Below are positions 15,566-23,149 of a stretch of 24,796 bases of DNA, piece by piece (position 1 is the stretch's first letter; every line of letters begins with the position of its first letter). The position numbers were made by a program, and so were the translations under genes. The DNA is from CAVBBU01 sp963593765 (GTDB taxonomy: Bacteria > Bacillota > Clostridia > Lachnospirales > Lachnospiraceae): contig CAVBBU010000019.1 in assembly GCA_963593765.1 (NCBI GenBank), positions 1 to 24,796 on the forward strand. The letters are read 5' to 3'. The notes below the pieces were generated by a model. The model was not told the DNA's origin. It was given only the letters and a program-made list of their open reading frames with translations, and searched no databases.

Positions 15566-16027
15566 TTAATTTACTTTACTATCAAATACCTTCTTTCGGT
15601 GTTCTATGTCTTTTCTTAGTTGCTCTTTTTCTTCATCAGTAAACGCAAGTAATTCTTCCATAGGAACACCGAGAGTTATTCCTATCTTAAATAGCTGTTC
15701 GGCTGGGGAATTATTCATATTCCTTTCACCATTTTCATAATTCTGATAGGTTCTTACAGACAAGCCAGCGATCTGAGCCATCGCTGTTTGTGAATATCCC
15801 ATTTCTTTTCTAAGGTTTATCAGCTTAATGTTCTTAGTCCTCTTTTTTAAGGATTGAAAATATCTATCTGTCTGCCCTGGAAGTCTGTCTCGCTTATCAT
15901 TAGTCATGCCTACCCTGTTTTGAGTATTTTCTCTCCCAACGCTTATTATATCATCAGCTACTATCCTGTTACGCTTAACCTTTCCTAGGTTTGTTGGCGT
16001 TAATGCCTTTTTACCTCTCTGACCCAT
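15566..16027 (-). CDS. XRE-family helix-turn-helix regulator
   Basis: A 153-residue protein with a Cro/CI-type helix-turn-helix at about 68-128 (LRKEMGYSQTAMAQIAGLS, then VRTYQNYENGER). The N-terminal 40 residues are basic and unlike usual XRE proteins. An in-frame stop two codons before the annotated ATG bars a longer form. That ATG lacks a nearby ribosome site: AAAGGAGAG lies about 35 bases upstream. An internal ATG at residue 41 (MTNDKRD) has AGGG five bases before it and may be the true start, giving about 113 residues. The target is unknown; it may act on its own promoter or the flanking genes. Confidence 0.8.
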   Translation of the reverse strand: MGQRGKKALTPTNLGKVKRNRIVADDIISVGRENTQNRVGMTNDKRDRLPGQTDRYFQSLKKRTKNIKLINLRKEMGYSQTAMAQIAGLSVRTYQNYENGERNMNNSPAEQLFKIGITLGVPMEELLAFTDEEKEQLRKDIEHRKKVFDSKVN

Positions 16028-16163
16028 ATTTTATATTTGCAAAGGCTATTTTGCCCTGCTCTCTCCTTTCTAACCAATAAATAATAAGTACCGCTTTTTC
16101 TCTTTGCAAATGAAGCCTTGAACTGTAGAAAAGCCCTCTCCATTCCGACTTGTTTTTTATATA

Positions 16164-16388
16164 TTAGTTATTCCCTAGTTTAAAATCATTAGGCATATTT
16201 TTAATAGCAGAATCCATTAGATAATCCATATCTTTTTCGTCATCTCTATTAGTCCTGTTCACATTTACATTAGGAAAGATGAATACGCAGCCTCTCTTAT
16301 AGCATGCCATAGAGTTTCTTCCGCACAATCTGTAGGATTTAACATCTGGGTTCTTAAGCTTAGGAAATAGCCTGTCTATTGCAGCCAC
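16164..16388 (-). CDS. Small protein of unknown function, 74 codons
   Basis: Not recognised. The reading starts at GTG with AGAGG only two bases upstream, which is unusually close, so the real start may differ. The frame stays open upstream for about 16 codons without an ATG. The sequence has three Cys in RLCGRNSMACYKRGC and an acidic, Asp/Asn-rich C-terminal half. It is supported mainly by the strong promoter just upstream and by its place ahead of the XRE gene on the same strand. It may be a fragment of a larger decayed gene. Confidence 0.45.
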   Translation of the reverse strand: MAAIDRLFPKLKNPDVKSYRLCGRNSMACYKRGCVFIFPNVNVNRTNRDDEKDMDYLMDSAIKNMPNDFKLGNN

Positions 16389-16435
16389 TTCCTCTTGTGT
16401 GTATTTAATTTGATTACTATTTAGTTGCTTGTTAT

Positions 16436-16464
16436 ATTATACTACAATCACACGCCGCTTGCAA
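16436..16464 (-). promoter_or_regulatory. Sigma-A promoter for the small unknown gene and XRE gene
   Basis: On the minus strand TTGCAA (16459-16464), a 17-base spacer and TATAAT (16436-16441) form a near-consensus promoter. Transcription would begin near 16429, giving a leader of about 40 bases before the GTG at 16388. Confidence 0.7.
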
Positions 16465-16585
16465 GAGGTATAATATATATTTTATTATTCTCCAAATATG
16501 CGTTGTTATTTCCTTGGTTTCCTTTGCCCTAGCAAGGCTTTGCTTTGAGGCTTCGCTTGATATGGTACTTTCTGCATCCCCACTT

Positions 16586-16615
16586 AAAAAACGATGCACC
16601 AACTCGGTGCATCGT
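16586..16615 (-). terminator. Rho-independent terminator after the DUF4234-like gene
   Basis: A perfect 10-bp stem, ACGATGCACC (16591-16600) with GGTGCATCGT (16606-16615) and a five-base loop, is followed on the minus strand by six T residues. It lies about 20 bases past the stop of the membrane-protein gene, as expected for its terminator. Confidence 0.92.
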
Positions 16616-16636
16616 CATCTAAAATCTAATTATTTA

Positions 16637-17176
16637 TTACAGTCCATTTGACTGATTGTAAGCATCGCATATTAGATTTGAATTCTTTATAACTATGTTG
16701 ATACCTATCCATGATGAAATTCCACATGTAAAATATGCAAATACAAACCACATAAGAACTGAAGTACCATTCTCCTGGAAGTTCATGCCATATCTTGGAG
16801 CATTTATTGCTAGACGATTAGCAATCTTATACCACCAATAATAAGCATAAATTCCGCAGGTTAATATAGAAAGAAGCACAAATGATGCAAGACCTGGTGT
16901 GCTATCTCCATCTCCCTCGCAGGCTACATTAACATCCTGAGCCATAGAATATACAAACCACCAGTCATATATACCACAGGTTATTAAGCCAAGGAAAATA
17001 TATGCAAGTAAGCTTCTATCTGTCTTTAGCTTAGTGCCATTTCCTGCCGGTCCACTGCCAAAAGCATTCTGGATATCCTGCTCTGTCTTTGCGAAATCAT
17101 TCTCTACGGAATCACATGCTGACTTAATGTCATTTGCTGCATTATCTACTACATTTTTAATGTTATCACTATCCAT
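16637..17176 (-). CDS. DUF4234-like three-segment membrane protein
   Basis: A 179-residue protein with a soluble, acidic, helical N-terminus (1-50) and three hydrophobic segments at about 56-78, 96-118 and 142-165. Each contains the same small motif (ITCGIY, LTCGIY, FTCGIS) followed by aromatic residues and a polar Asn-rich stretch. This matches the DUF4234 family, whose function is unknown. The three-fold internal motif suggests pseudo-repeats. The ATG has GAGGGGG seven bases upstream. It is bounded by a full-consensus promoter upstream and a perfect hairpin terminator downstream, so it is a single-gene unit and probably strongly expressed. Confidence 0.8.
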   Translation of the reverse strand: MDSDNIKNVVDNAANDIKSACDSVENDFAKTEQDIQNAFGSGPAGNGTKLKTDRSLLAYIFLGLITCGIYDWWFVYSMAQDVNVACEGDGDSTPGLASFVLLSILTCGIYAYYWWYKIANRLAINAPRYGMNFQENGTSVLMWFVFAYFTCGISSWIGINIVIKNSNLICDAYNQSNGL

Positions 17177-17211
17177 TACATTACCCCCTCGTTTTGTTTT
17201 ATGCCTAGGTT

Positions 17212-17240
17212 ATTATAAACATATAACTATTTACTGTCAA
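17212..17240 (-). promoter_or_regulatory. Full-consensus sigma-A promoter
   Basis: On the minus strand TTGACA (17235-17240), exactly 17 bases, then TATAAT (17212-17217). Both hexamers are perfect consensus. The start of transcription would be near 17205, about 30 bases before the ATG of the DUF4234-like gene. Confidence 0.88.
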
Positions 17241-17300
17241 TAAATCGGGCAGCTCCTGATGGAAAGGTTATCCCCCTCGCTCTTCCTAGCTTTCACCAGG

Positions 17301-17825
17301 CTACTTCCCCGGATATGTTATAAGAGATCCTACATTATATCCTGAAAGCTTTTTTCTTCCTTCAAGGCCTGCAAGCTCCATTACAAAGCAAATCTTAGTT
17401 ACCTCGCCTCCGAGCTGCTCTATAAGCTTAACCATCGCCTGAGTTGTTCCGCCTGTTGCTATAAGGTCATCTACTATAACAACCTTCTGCCCTGGCTTTA
17501 TGGCATCCTTGTGGATCTCTATCTCTGCCTGACCATATTCAAGGTCGTAGGCTATGCTTATAGTTTCGCAAGGGAGCTTTCCCTTTTTTCTTATAGGAAC
17601 AAATGCCTTATGCATGGCATATGCAGCTGGAACTCCAAATATAAAGCCTCTTGATTCTGGGCCTACTATAATATCGCACTCAACATCGCTAATCATATCT
17701 ACAAGGCCGTCTACGCTAAGCCTAAGTCCGTCGGCATCCTGCAATATACTTGTTACATCTCTAAATATAATTCCCGGCTCTGGAAAGTCAGGTATACTTC
17801 TTACATATTCCTCTAATTTTTTCAT
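17301..17825 (-). CDS. apt: Adenine phosphoribosyltransferase
   Basis: Converts adenine and PRPP to AMP in the cytosol (purine salvage). A 174-residue type I phosphoribosyltransferase of normal length, with the N-terminal signature IPDFPEPGIIFRD (11-23) specific to Apt, GPESRGFIFG around 55-64, and the PRPP loop VVIVDDLIATGGTT (115-128). It lies 8 bases after glyA on the same strand and is the last gene of the run. No clear terminator follows; the next 60 bases hold only weak stems. Confidence 0.97.
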   Translation of the reverse strand: MKKLEEYVRSIPDFPEPGIIFRDVTSILQDADGLRLSVDGLVDMISDVECDIIVGPESRGFIFGVPAAYAMHKAFVPIRKKGKLPCETISIAYDLEYGQAEIEIHKDAIKPGQKVVIVDDLIATGGTTQAMVKLIEQLGGEVTKICFVMELAGLEGRKKLSGYNVGSLITYPGK

Positions 17826-17833
17826 GTCTACTC

Positions 17834-19084
17834 CTATCCCTCGTATAGAGGATATTTATCGCATATTTTACCAACTTCACTTCTTATATAATCTGCCTTT
17901 GATTCAAAATCATTTGCTGCAAGCCATATAAGATGTGCTATAACCTCCATGTCGCTCTCAACTAAGCCTCTTGATGTTACTGCTGGAGTTCCTATACGCA
18001 CTCCACTTGTAACAAATGGGCTCTCTGGATCATTAGGTACAGTATTTTTATTTAATGTGATATATACCTCGTCACATCTTCTTTGAAGCTCCTTACCTGT
18101 AACTCCTGTACCTCTAAGGTCTACAAGCATAAGGTGATTGTCTGTTCCGTCAGAAACTATCTTAAAGCCTTCCTTCTTAAGTGACTCGCAAAGCACGCTT
18201 GCATTTGCAACTATCTGCTTTTGATAGGTCTTAAACTCTGGCTTTAATGCCTCGCCAAAGCATATAGCCTTAGCAGCTATAATATGCTCTAGTGGTCCGC
18301 CCTGAGTTCCAGGGAATACTGCCTTGTTGAAGTTATATTTTTCATTTGCTTCCTTGTTTGCAAGGATCAGTCCGCCTCTAGGTCCTCTAAGAGTCTTATG
18401 TGTTGTAGTAGTAACAACATCTGCATATGGAAATGGATTCGGATGAAGACCAGTTGCAACCAGTCCTGCGATATGGGCAATGTCTACCATAAGTGCAGCA
18501 CCGCATTTGTCACATATATCTCTGAATCTCTTAAAGTCTATAGTTCTTGCATATGCACTCGCACCAGCGATTATAAGCTTTGGCTTACACTCAAGTGCCT
18601 TCTTCTCAAGCTCCTCATAATCTATATATCCATTAGAGTCTACTCCATAAGGAACTATATTAAAGAAGAGTCCAGAAAAATTAACCGGTGAACCATGTGT
18701 CAAGTGTCCGCCCATATCTAGGTTAAGTCCCATAACTGTATCACCCGGCTTAAGCATAGATATAAAGACTGCCATATTTGCCTGTGCACCAGAGTGTGGC
18801 TGAACATTGGCATAGTCACAGCCAAAAAGCTTTTTTGCTCTTTCGATTGCTATAGTTTCTACTATATCTACATCCTCGCAGCCGCCATAGTATCTCTTAC
18901 CCGGGTAGCCCTCTGCATACTTATTTGTAAGCACCGTTCCCATAGCTGCCATAACAGCCTCAGAAACTATATTCTCAGATGCTATAAGCTCTATGTTTCT
19001 TCTTTGCCTTGCACATTCCTTTTTTATAGCCTCGCCTACCTCACTGTCATACTTAGCTATAAATTCCATATTTTGATCTACCAT
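17834..19084 (-). CDS. glyA: Serine hydroxymethyltransferase
   Basis: Interconverts serine and glycine while charging tetrahydrofolate with a one-carbon unit; a cytosolic PLP enzyme. Full length at 416 residues. Visible features are IASENIVS (34-41), KRYYGGCE (63-70), HLTHGSPVNFSG (127-138), the PLP-ring contacts D201 and H204 in VDIAHIAG, and the PLP lysine K230 in TTTTHKTLRGPRGG. The ATG has a TTAGGAGGTAATT ribosome site. It follows recJ by 41 bases and precedes apt by 8. Confidence 0.98.
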   Translation of the reverse strand: MVDQNMEFIAKYDSEVGEAIKKECARQRRNIELIASENIVSEAVMAAMGTVLTNKYAEGYPGKRYYGGCEDVDIVETIAIERAKKLFGCDYANVQPHSGAQANMAVFISMLKPGDTVMGLNLDMGGHLTHGSPVNFSGLFFNIVPYGVDSNGYIDYEELEKKALECKPKLIIAGASAYARTIDFKRFRDICDKCGAALMVDIAHIAGLVATGLHPNPFPYADVVTTTTHKTLRGPRGGLILANKEANEKYNFNKAVFPGTQGGPLEHIIAAKAICFGEALKPEFKTYQKQIVANASVLCESLKKEGFKIVSDGTDNHLMLVDLRGTGVTGKELQRRCDEVYITLNKNTVPNDPESPFVTSGVRIGTPAVTSRGLVESDMEVIAHLIWLAANDFESKADYIRSEVGKICDKYPLYEG

Positions 19085-19125
19085 AATTACCTCCTAATTT
19101 TAGCTTCTTATAATATACTTTAAAC

Positions 19126-20838
19126 TTATTTGAATTTCCACCCTTTAATTACAAGCTGAATCTGTTTTTTGCCTTGATATTCATTAATCTGCGGATAATA
19201 TATAATATCAACAGCCTTTTTATCTCCCATATCCTTTATAAATTCGTCCGCATAAGCAAATACAAGTGCAGCTATATATTTGCCGTTCTCTGCCTTAAGC
19301 TCTAGCTTAATAACATTTTGCTCCTTACCCATAATTCTAACATTCATTATAGCCATATTCTTTTGGGCAAATGCTGGCTTTTCGTTTGCATTGCCAAATG
19401 GCTCTAAAAGCTCCAAATCAGATATAAGCTTCTCGGTTATATACGAGCATGGCATAGCCGCATCTATCCACAGCCTTTGAATAAAATCCTCTTCCTTTAG
19501 CTTTGAATTTTCGTTAAGCCTTTTTCTTAGCTTATTAACATTAGTCTCTTCAAGGCTCATGCCTGCTGCCATTGGATGGCCGCCAAACTTAATCAGTAAA
19601 TCGCTAACGCTGCAAAGAGCATCAAACATATGATATGCTTCTATAGATCTTCCAGAGCCCTTAACCATACCCTCATCTGTTTTAGTTAAAACTATAGTCG
19701 GCTTGTTGTACTTTTCCTTTATTCTTCCTGCTATAATTCCAGCTATAGATTCATGGCAATCGTCAAGATATATAACCAGCACATCATCCTTTTTATACAA
19801 AAGATCAACCTGCTTTATCGCATCATCTACTCCCTTAGTAGTCATATCCTTTCTTTGATTATTAAGCATAGTAAGATGTGCTGCAAGCTCCACTGCCTTA
19901 TCTATATCCTGCGACATGAAAAGCTTAAGCGATAGCTTTGCACTTTCTAGTCTTCCGCCAGCATTAAGGCATGGTCCTAAAACATATCCTATACTATATG
20001 CACTAAGCTTATTTTTATTAAGTGCACATGCATCTATAAGAGCATTTAATCCTATATTTTTACATGCCGATATTTGCTTTAGTCCTTCCTTAACTGCTAT
20101 TCGATTTTCATCAAGAAGTGGCATAACATCACCGACTGTAGCTATAGCCGCAAAACAAAGAAGCTCCTCCCAGTATTTTAAATCTATATCAAAGCTTTTA
20201 TACAGCTCCTTTACAAGCTTATAGGAGACCATTGCACCACATATATTTTTATATGGATACTTGCAAGCCTTTTGCTTTGGATTAATTATCGCATCTGCCT
20301 TTGGAAGAAGCTCGCTCCCAGCCTCATCTAGCCTAATGTCGTGGTGGTCTGTAACTATAACTGTCATGCCATAGTCCTTAGCGACTGCTATCTCATCTAT
20401 CGCCGCTATGCCATTGTCACAGGTTAGTATGGTATCAACTCCCTGCTCATATGCCGCATCTATTATACTTTTATTTATTCCATATCCATCCTTTATTCTA
20501 TCTGGGATTTCATAATCAACATCAGCACCGCATTTTTTTAGTGCAACAAGAAGTATATATGTAGAGCATATCCCGTCTATGTCGTAATCTCCGACTATGC
20601 GAATTTTCTTTTTCTCATCTATCTTTTTATGTATTAGCTCTACTGCCTCCTTGCAGTCCTTAAGAAGACTTCCATCATGCATATCATCAAGCGTTCCATT
20701 TAAGAAGCTGTCCATATGCTCCTCGCTAACATCTCTATCTACCATAATCTTAGCTATAACTGGATCAATGTTAAAACGAGCCGCTATTTTATTAAAGTCG
20801 GCTCGTTTTGTATATAGCATCCACTGCGTATTACTCAT
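19126..20838 (-). CDS. recJ: Single-stranded-DNA-specific exonuclease RecJ
   Basis: A 5'-to-3' ssDNA exonuclease in recombination and mismatch/base-excision repair. At 570 residues it has normal length. The DHH phosphoesterase core carries VGDYDIDGICSTYI (82-95; metal ligands D84, D86), TCDNGIAA (139-146) and the VTDHHD motif (162-167). The DHHA1 part contains SGRSIEAYHMFDAL and FGGHPMAAGMS, and a C-terminal OB-like region follows. It starts 21 bases after the stop of the barnase-like gene and leads into glyA on the same strand. Confidence 0.96.
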   Translation of the reverse strand: MSNTQWMLYTKRADFNKIAARFNIDPVIAKIMVDRDVSEEHMDSFLNGTLDDMHDGSLLKDCKEAVELIHKKIDEKKKIRIVGDYDIDGICSTYILLVALKKCGADVDYEIPDRIKDGYGINKSIIDAAYEQGVDTILTCDNGIAAIDEIAVAKDYGMTVIVTDHHDIRLDEAGSELLPKADAIINPKQKACKYPYKNICGAMVSYKLVKELYKSFDIDLKYWEELLCFAAIATVGDVMPLLDENRIAVKEGLKQISACKNIGLNALIDACALNKNKLSAYSIGYVLGPCLNAGGRLESAKLSLKLFMSQDIDKAVELAAHLTMLNNQRKDMTTKGVDDAIKQVDLLYKKDDVLVIYLDDCHESIAGIIAGRIKEKYNKPTIVLTKTDEGMVKGSGRSIEAYHMFDALCSVSDLLIKFGGHPMAAGMSLEETNVNKLRKRLNENSKLKEEDFIQRLWIDAAMPCSYITEKLISDLELLEPFGNANEKPAFAQKNMAIMNVRIMGKEQNVIKLELKAENGKYIAALVFAYADEFIKDMGDKKAVDIIYYPQINEYQGKKQIQLVIKGWKFK

Positions 20839-20859
20839 ATTTTATTCCTATCCTAATAA

Positions 20860-21477
20860 TTAATATAGCTGCTCGAAGCTTTCATAGTGATCGTCTGTAT
20901 AATATATAAGTCCGTCATTTGAATAGATAATTCTTTTTGCATTTCTATATCCGTCTGTATAGTCTATGTCACATTCATAATATTTTCTTCCGTTTTTTTG
21001 AGGAAGCTTTTTGTCATAGTTTCCAAACCTGCTGCCGCCTATACTTATGCCCGGAAGGACATCCGAGAGAGTACCATTTTTTGAATCCCATCCGGCAGCC
21101 TCTGCCTCTTTCTTTGACATATAATTACTTGGCAAATGCTCATACTTATGAATGTATAATGCAACCTCATCCTTGGATGTATAATTGCCTATTTCGATAA
21201 CATTAACATCTGCCTTAGCTTTTGGCAACTCCTCTGCGGTTTGAATCTCCGTGGGCTCCTCATCTTCTAAGGCATGTGTTTCTTCTATATGATCCTTTAT
21301 GCTCTCTCTTGCCTGCTCTGTAACCTTCTTTGTTTCAGTTTGTAAAATGGATGCCTGGGCACTTGTACCCCTAGTGCAGGCTCCAAGCACAAACATAACA
21401 AGCAAAATAGCAATAGGATACCAATGTAATATATGATTAATTATACGCCTTCTGCGTTCTCTTCGTCTTTTATACAT
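20860..21477 (-). CDS. Barnase-like ribonuclease, predicted lipoprotein or membrane-anchored
   Basis: A 205-residue protein: very basic N-terminus (1-11), hydrophobic segment (about 17-33) with an LGAC lipobox placing Cys34 at the cleavage site, an acidic linker (45-90), then a complete microbial guanyl-specific RNase (barnase) domain (about 98-205). Barnase residues K27, E73, R83, R87 and H102 correspond to K122, E168, R178, R182 and H197 without a gap, so the active site looks intact. LPSNYMSKKEAEAAGW, PGISIGG and DIDYTDGYRNAKR are typical. It should act outside the membrane. No barstar-like inhibitor gene is seen. It is first in the run leading to recJ, glyA and apt. The ribosome site is weak, and an eight-codon upstream frame overlaps the start. 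Confidence 0.9.
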   Translation of the reverse strand: MYKRRRERRRRIINHILHWYPIAILLVMFVLGACTRGTSAQASILQTETKKVTEQARESIKDHIEETHALEDEEPTEIQTAEELPKAKADVNVIEIGNYTSKDEVALYIHKYEHLPSNYMSKKEAEAAGWDSKNGTLSDVLPGISIGGSRFGNYDKKLPQKNGRKYYECDIDYTDGYRNAKRIIYSNDGLIYYTDDHYESFEQLY

Positions 21478-21567
21478 AGTCAGCTTTCTTTTTCATAGGA
21501 AAGTTCGCTCTATGAATTATGTCACTTAATATTTGTAATAGATATAATACTAGTTCTTGTATATTTC

Positions 21568-21595
21568 ATTATACATTAATATTATGTAAAATCAA
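21568..21595 (-). promoter_or_regulatory. Promoter for the barnase-like/recJ/glyA/apt run
   Basis: On the minus strand TTGATT (21590-21595), 16 bases, TATAAT (21568-21573). The transcript would start near 21561 with a leader of about 85 bases. The leader contains a CTTTC/GAAAG stem just before the weak ribosome site. Confidence 0.55.
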
Positions 21596-21675
21596 CTATA
21601 AATTGTGGCGTTTATCCCTCTTTGCTTCAAGATATGGTGAGTTTTTGTGCTATATGCGAGCTTTTTGGAGCAAAG

Positions 21676-21720
21676 AAAAAATACAGTAAACCACCGCATA
21701 TTGTGGTTTGCTGTATTTTT
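21676..21720. terminator. Strong bidirectional hairpin with T-runs on both sides
   Basis: Arms 21676-21694 and 21703-21720 pair over 18 positions with a single G-U, around an eight-base loop. A-rich and T-rich ends give a terminator shape in both directions. It lies between two divergent transcription units (the barnase-like gene leftward, the ATPase gene rightward), so no annotated gene runs into it. It may end a small RNA or an antisense transcript. Confidence 0.7.
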
Positions 21721-21775
21721 AATTAATTTGGATATGTATACTCCTGCGCGCCTATATTATGTAAATAAGCTTCAA

Positions 21776-21843
21776 AAGTTTCTAACTTTCATGTCTGAAA
21801 CTTTTACTTTTTATAAAGTTTCCGACTTGCATATCCGAAACTT
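21776..21843. repeat. Two tandem 28-bp dyads, 40-bp period, upstream of the ATPase promoter
   Basis: Copies at 21776-21803 and 21816-21843 agree at 23 of 28 positions. Each is itself an imperfect palindrome with outer arms AAGTTTC and GAAACTT. The second ends one base before the -35 hexamer of the ATPase promoter. Exact 40-bp spacing (about four helical turns) puts both on the same DNA face, as for paired dimeric regulator sites. Confidence 0.65.
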
Positions 21844-21844
21844 C

Positions 21845-21873
21845 TTGATTTTTATTTTAATCAAGTATATATT
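21845..21873 (+). promoter_or_regulatory. Promoter and overlapping dyad for the AAA ATPase gene
   Basis: TTGATT (21845-21850), 17 bases, TATATT (21868-21873); the transcript would start near 21880 with a leader of only about 20 bases. A perfect 7-bp inverted repeat CTTGATT/AATCAAG (21844-21850 and 21859-21865) covers the -35 and spacer, as an operator would. Confidence 0.55.
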
Positions 21874-21900
21874 AATATTAGAAAATCAAAGGAGGTTATT

Positions 21901-23133
21901 ATGGAAAAGCTTATCAACAGACCACAATATCTTAACCAACTTATCGAGAATAAAGATGTAGATCTAGTAAAGATTGTTACAGGAATACGCCGCTGCGGAA
22001 AGTCATCCCTGCTAGATCTTTTTCATGTATATCTATCCGAACAAGGTATAGCTGATACTAATATAATTCATATGAATATGGAGTCACTACAGTATCATGA
22101 CATAACAGATTATCTTTCTTTCTATGATTATGTCAGCGGTAAAATGACAAAGGGCAAAAAATATTATCTTATTTTTGATGAAATACAGATGGTAGCACAT
22201 TGGGAAAGGGCGATCGAATCATTTCGCCTAGATTTTGATACAGATATATATATAACAGGCTCTAATGCATATCTGCTATCAACCGAATTCTCTACACTGC
22301 TATCCGGAAGATATGTAGAAATACGTATGCTTCCTTTATCCTTTAAGGAATTTCTTAGCTTCTATAATTTTACTACTGGTACTACTATAGAAGATAAATT
22401 TCAAAGCTATCTAAAATTTGGCGGAATGCCAATCCTTAAGGATTACCATTTTAATGAAGCAAGAATCAATCAGGCACTAGAGGGGATCTATTCAACCGTT
22501 ATATTACGCGATATTCTGCAGCGAAATAATGTCATAGACCAAACAACCCTGCATAAGGTTATGCTGTTTCTATGTTCAAACATAGGCAGCGTTACATCGC
22601 CAAATAATATAGGAAATGTTCTTTCTAATGAAGGAGATATCTCAAGGGGCAAATCAATTAATATAGCTGGCAAGACCGTAGACAAATATATATCTATGCT
22701 ACAAAATGCCTTTATATTTTTCTCTATAGGGCGATATGATATCAAAGGAAAACAGCTTCTTAAAACACTGCAAAAAAATTATATTGTCGATATAGGCTTT
22801 CGTAATATGCTTCTGGGATATCGTGATGCCGACAGGGGGCATATTCTTGAAAACATAGTTTTTCTTGAACTGCTTCGCCGAGATTATCGCGTCTATATAG
22901 GAAAGGTTGGAGTAAATGAAATCGACTTCATTGCTGAAACTCCAAACAGAAAACTATATATACAGGTTGCTGAAAGTGTACAATCCACAGATACTCTCGA
23001 GCGTGAGCTACGCCCTTTAAACATGGTATCCGATAATTATGAAAAAATAATACTATCTATGGATCGAAGCTTTATAAATACATATGATGGTATTAAATTG
23101 ATTAATTTGATTGACTGGTTGCTTGAAGACTAG
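21901..23133 (+). CDS. AAA-type ATPase with C-terminal DUF4143 domain
   Basis: A 410-residue protein of the widespread bacterial/archaeal AAA_14-DUF4143 ATPase family, whose cellular role is unknown. Walker A is GIRRCGKSS (28-36), Walker B YYLIFDEIQ (88-96), sensor-like ITGSNA (118-123), then LSGRYVEIRMLPLSFKEF. The C-terminal half (about 200-380) fits DUF4143, with the nuclease-fold-like tail NEIDFIAETPNRKLYIQVAES. The ATG has an optimal AAAGGAGG site five bases upstream. The gene converges on cas2, leaving 16 bases between stops. Nearness to cas1-cas2 alone does not make it a CRISPR gene, because members occur in many contexts. Confidence 0.9.
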   Translation: MEKLINRPQYLNQLIENKDVDLVKIVTGIRRCGKSSLLDLFHVYLSEQGIADTNIIHMNMESLQYHDITDYLSFYDYVSGKMTKGKKYYLIFDEIQMVAHWERAIESFRLDFDTDIYITGSNAYLLSTEFSTLLSGRYVEIRMLPLSFKEFLSFYNFTTGTTIEDKFQSYLKFGGMPILKDYHFNEARINQALEGIYSTVILRDILQRNNVIDQTTLHKVMLFLCSNIGSVTSPNNIGNVLSNEGDISRGKSINIAGKTVDKYISMLQNAFIFFSIGRYDIKGKQLLKTLQKNYIVDIGFRNMLLGYRDADRGHILENIVFLELLRRDYRVYIGKVGVNEIDFIAETPNRKLYIQVAESVQSTDTLERELRPLNMVSDNYEKIILSMDRSFINTYDGIKLINLIDWLLED

Positions 23134-23149
23134 TTTTTGCAGGATTTCC

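Noticed and set aside
16534..16560. Tandem 13-14-base near-repeat AGGCTT.GCTTG
   Set aside because: Only two short imperfect copies, with no relation to a gene or structure; probably chance.
17241..17300. Possible terminator after apt
   Set aside because: Only stems of four or so base pairs and no T-run on the minus strand; not enough to call.
21452..21500. Eight-codon upstream frame overlapping the barnase-like start
   Set aside because: It begins with an ATG but lacks a clear ribosome site; too short to call a leader peptide.
21647..21961. A 104-codon plus-strand frame before the ATPase gene
   Set aside because: It crosses the 18-bp hairpin, both dyads and the promoter, then overlaps the ATPase gene, which has a much better ribosome site.
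21901..23133. The AAA/DUF4143 ATPase as a CRISPR-associated effector
   Set aside because: It is on the opposite strand, converges on cas2, has its own elaborate promoter, and belongs to a family found in many unrelated contexts.
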